Positions 51,329-52,561 of a stretch of 52,561 nucleotides of DNA are shown here, in pieces. This DNA is from Caldivirga sp. Its GTDB lineage: Archaea; Thermoproteota; Thermoprotei; Thermoproteales; Thermocladiaceae. The DNA is taken from the NCBI RefSeq assembly GCF_023256255.1, contig NZ_JAGDXD010000048.1, positions 1 through 52,561 on the forward strand. Direction: 5' to 3'. Within the stretch, counting starts at the first letter, position 1; each line of letters opens with the position of its first letter. The position numbers and the translations under genes were made by a program. The notes beneath the pieces were generated by a model, which was not told the origin of the DNA, did not search any database, and saw only the letters and a list, made by a program, of their open reading frames with translations.

Positions 51329-52381
51329 CTAAACCTGAATCCTTACTGCCTTACTTAATTCCTCATGTTCCCTCACTATTATGCTAACCAGTAACTTAAC
51401 CTGCTCAATATCATTAAGGTTAACCACTGAGTGGGGTGTGTGAATGTACCTAGCTGGCGTAGAAACCACTACAGTTGGCACACCAGTGCCATGAACATGT
51501 ATGGCACCGGCATCAGTACCACCATATGGATTAACCTGAACCTGATACTTAACCCCCCTTAATGATGCTAACTCTAGTACTGCCGATAGTAAACGTGGGT
51601 TAGTTACCATGGATCTGTCTAAAGCCCTAATCGCAGCGCCATTACCCATCCTAGTTATCCACTCGCTCTCAGGGTTAGCTGGAACATCAGCGGCAACGGT
51701 TGTCTCAACAACAATAGCCATGTTTGGGTTAATTGAGTTAACAGCCGCATTTATACCCCTTAACCCAACTTCCTCCTGAGTGTTCCAGACAAGGTAAAGT
51801 GACAAGTCACCAGTAACTATCTTCCTAGCCTCCTCAGCTAAATCCACTAGTACGCTGCAGCCAACCCTATTATCCAGCGCCTTACTTATGATCACATTAT
51901 CTCTTACCCTAAATGATCCTGCAAAAGCCCCAGCCACACCAGGTACTATACCAGCCTTGGAGGCTTCATCAGAGGAACTGAAGCCAGCATCAACATAAAG
52001 CTCCTCGAATCTGGATGGAGGCCTCTCCCTCCTTAAGTGTGGTGGATCAACCCCAACAGTGCCGTAGACATCGCCATTACGGCCCATGAAGACTATTTCC
52101 TGTTCAATCATAACCCATGGATCAATCCCACCTATCGGCACTACCTTAATGAAACCCCTCTGGTCTACGTGCGAAACCATAACCCCTACTTCATCGGCGT
52201 GGGCACTTACCATTAGTTTAAATGGGCCATTACCTATTCTTGCTATTAGATTACCCATGTTATCAACGTTGAATTCATCAACGTAACCCCTAATCATACT
52301 TAGTATTGTCCTTATTACCCTATCCTCGAAACCAGATGGCCCAATCTCGAGGGTTAGCTTAGATAACTTTGACGTATCCAT
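51329..52381 (-). CDS. M42-family glutamyl/deblocking aminopeptidase (TET-type)
   Basis: 350 residues. Metal ligands: 'MVSAHADEVGVMV' (His, Asp), 'ISKALDNRVGC' (bridging Asp), 'WNTQEEVGLRG' (catalytic Glu and ligand Glu), 'VVETTVAADVP' (Asp/Glu) and 'ARYIHTPHSVV' (His). M42 peptidases form dodecameric tetrahedral TET complexes that finish peptide degradation in archaea; this would complement the M1 aminopeptidase and the secreted sedolisin. The ATG is preceded by a GGAGG ribosome-binding site and a TATA-like 'gttaaata' near 52400-52409. Confidence 0.92.
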   Translation of the reverse strand: MDTSKLSKLTLEIGPSGFEDRVIRTILSMIRGYVDEFNVDNMGNLIARIGNGPFKLMVSAHADEVGVMVSHVDQRGFIKVVPIGGIDPWVMIEQEIVFMGRNGDVYGTVGVDPPHLRRERPPSRFEELYVDAGFSSSDEASKAGIVPGVAGAFAGSFRVRDNVIISKALDNRVGCSVLVDLAEEARKIVTGDLSLYLVWNTQEEVGLRGINAAVNSINPNMAIVVETTVAADVPANPESEWITRMGNGAAIRALDRSMVTNPRLLSAVLELASLRGVKYQVQVNPYGGTDAGAIHVHGTGVPTVVVSTPARYIHTPHSVVNLNDIEQVKLLVSIIVREHEELSKAVRIQV

Positions 52382-52471
52382 ATTGCCTCCGGGGTTTAAG
52401 CGTATTTAACGATTAATTTAATATATGCATTTAATTAAATAATTAAAGAAATCATGTAATTAAGGGGAATG

Positions 52472-52481
52472 ATTTATAAAT
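52472..52481 (+). promoter_or_regulatory. TATA box of the partial permease gene
   Basis: 'atttataaat' is centred about 26 nt before the GTG at 52502, as in many genes of this window. Confidence 0.55.
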
Positions 52482-52501
52482 AGGTTTAATTAAGGAGTGA
52501 C

Positions 52502-52561
52502 GTGAGCGATAGGGGTTTGTTTGTTAGGGGTTCTACTGGTTTGGTTAGGGAGGCTGGTTTT
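52502..52561 (+). CDS. N-terminus of a probable APC-family amino acid permease, partial
   Basis: The last 60 nt encode 20 residues from a GTG: 'MSDRGLFVRGSTGLVREAGF' and then the window ends. Charged, with the 'LFVR.STGLVRE' pattern that opens many archaeal APC-superfamily transporters just before the first membrane helix. Based on 20 residues only, so this is a tentative call. Promoter and frame position support a real gene. Codons here are rich in GTT/GGT/TTG. Confidence 0.45.
   Translation, partial: MSDRGLFVRGSTGLVREAGF

Overview
The window looks like chromosomal DNA of a thermoacidophilic crenarchaeote of the Thermoproteales. Caldivirga, or a close relative such as Vulcanisaeta, is my best guess from memory. 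The archaeal evidence is RpoP, aRF1, NadM, a GAPOR-type oxidoreductase, the 2-keto-3-deoxy-arabinonate dehydratase, NucS, and compact genes preceded by TATA boxes with no 5' leader. A secreted sedolisin-type acid protease and several heavily N-glycosylatable secreted proteins fit an acidic hot habitat. I see one tRNA gene (CAU anticodon) and no rRNA, insertion sequence or CRISPR array.

Layout. 1-6.7 kb: the N-terminal part of an ABC oligopeptide-type binding protein (minus strand, cut by the window edge), a small anchored secreted protein, NucS, an SMP-30 lactonase, RpoP, a small P-loop protein, an ornithine cyclodeaminase-family enzyme and a DUF6884-like protein. 6.8-7.55 kb: an AT-rich HEPN/MNT toxin-antitoxin-type pair, followed by a long gene-poor stretch. 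7.9-17.4 kb: MoaD-like protein, phosphodiesterase, MIP18-like protein, lipoamide dehydrogenase-like flavoprotein, DUF89 protein, CobQ/CbiP, MTA/SAH deaminase-like amidohydrolase, DUF1614 membrane protein and NagA-like deacetylase. 17.5-36 kb: acetyl-CoA synthetase, HAD phosphatase, PIN protein, KdaD, two tungsten-type aldehyde:ferredoxin oxidoreductases (one clearly GAPOR-like), homoserine kinase coupled to a thioredoxin-fold protein, aRF1, DUF763, sedolisin, a sugar isomerase-like protein and a SPOUT methyltransferase.

The centrepiece is 34.6-41.4 kb. A GlcD-like flavoprotein and a minimal two-cluster ferredoxin subunit are followed by a cytochrome-b-like membrane protein (NarI/DsrM/HdrE type) and then aprB, aprA, sat and a small conserved-looking protein. 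AprBA and Sat are the dissimilatory APS reductase and ATP sulfurylase, so the organism probably reduces sulfate, or runs this segment in reverse. No QmoA/B-like subunits are present here, which makes the NarI-like protein the obvious candidate electron conduit to AprBA. 41.5-52.5 kb: NadM, tRNA, VOC epimerase, an M1 aminopeptidase fused to HEAT repeats, Sua5, a DsbA-like protein without CXXC paired with a helical-bundle protein, a GSA-aminotransferase-like enzyme, a split altronate dehydratase/sulfolactate lyase-type enzyme, an M42 peptidase, and the first 20 codons of a probable APC-family permease.

Metabolically, ferredoxin-linked sugar oxidation (GAPOR, AOR), sugar-acid dehydration (SMP-30, KdaD, UxaA-like), acetate activation and alpha-hydroxyacid oxidation could all deliver electrons to the sulfate-reduction segment. 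A recurrent regulatory theme is a TATA-like element centred about 24-28 nt upstream of the start codon. It implies leaderless mRNAs and was used here to correct many starts. Genes inside operons instead carry GGTGA/GAGGTG ribosome-binding sites.
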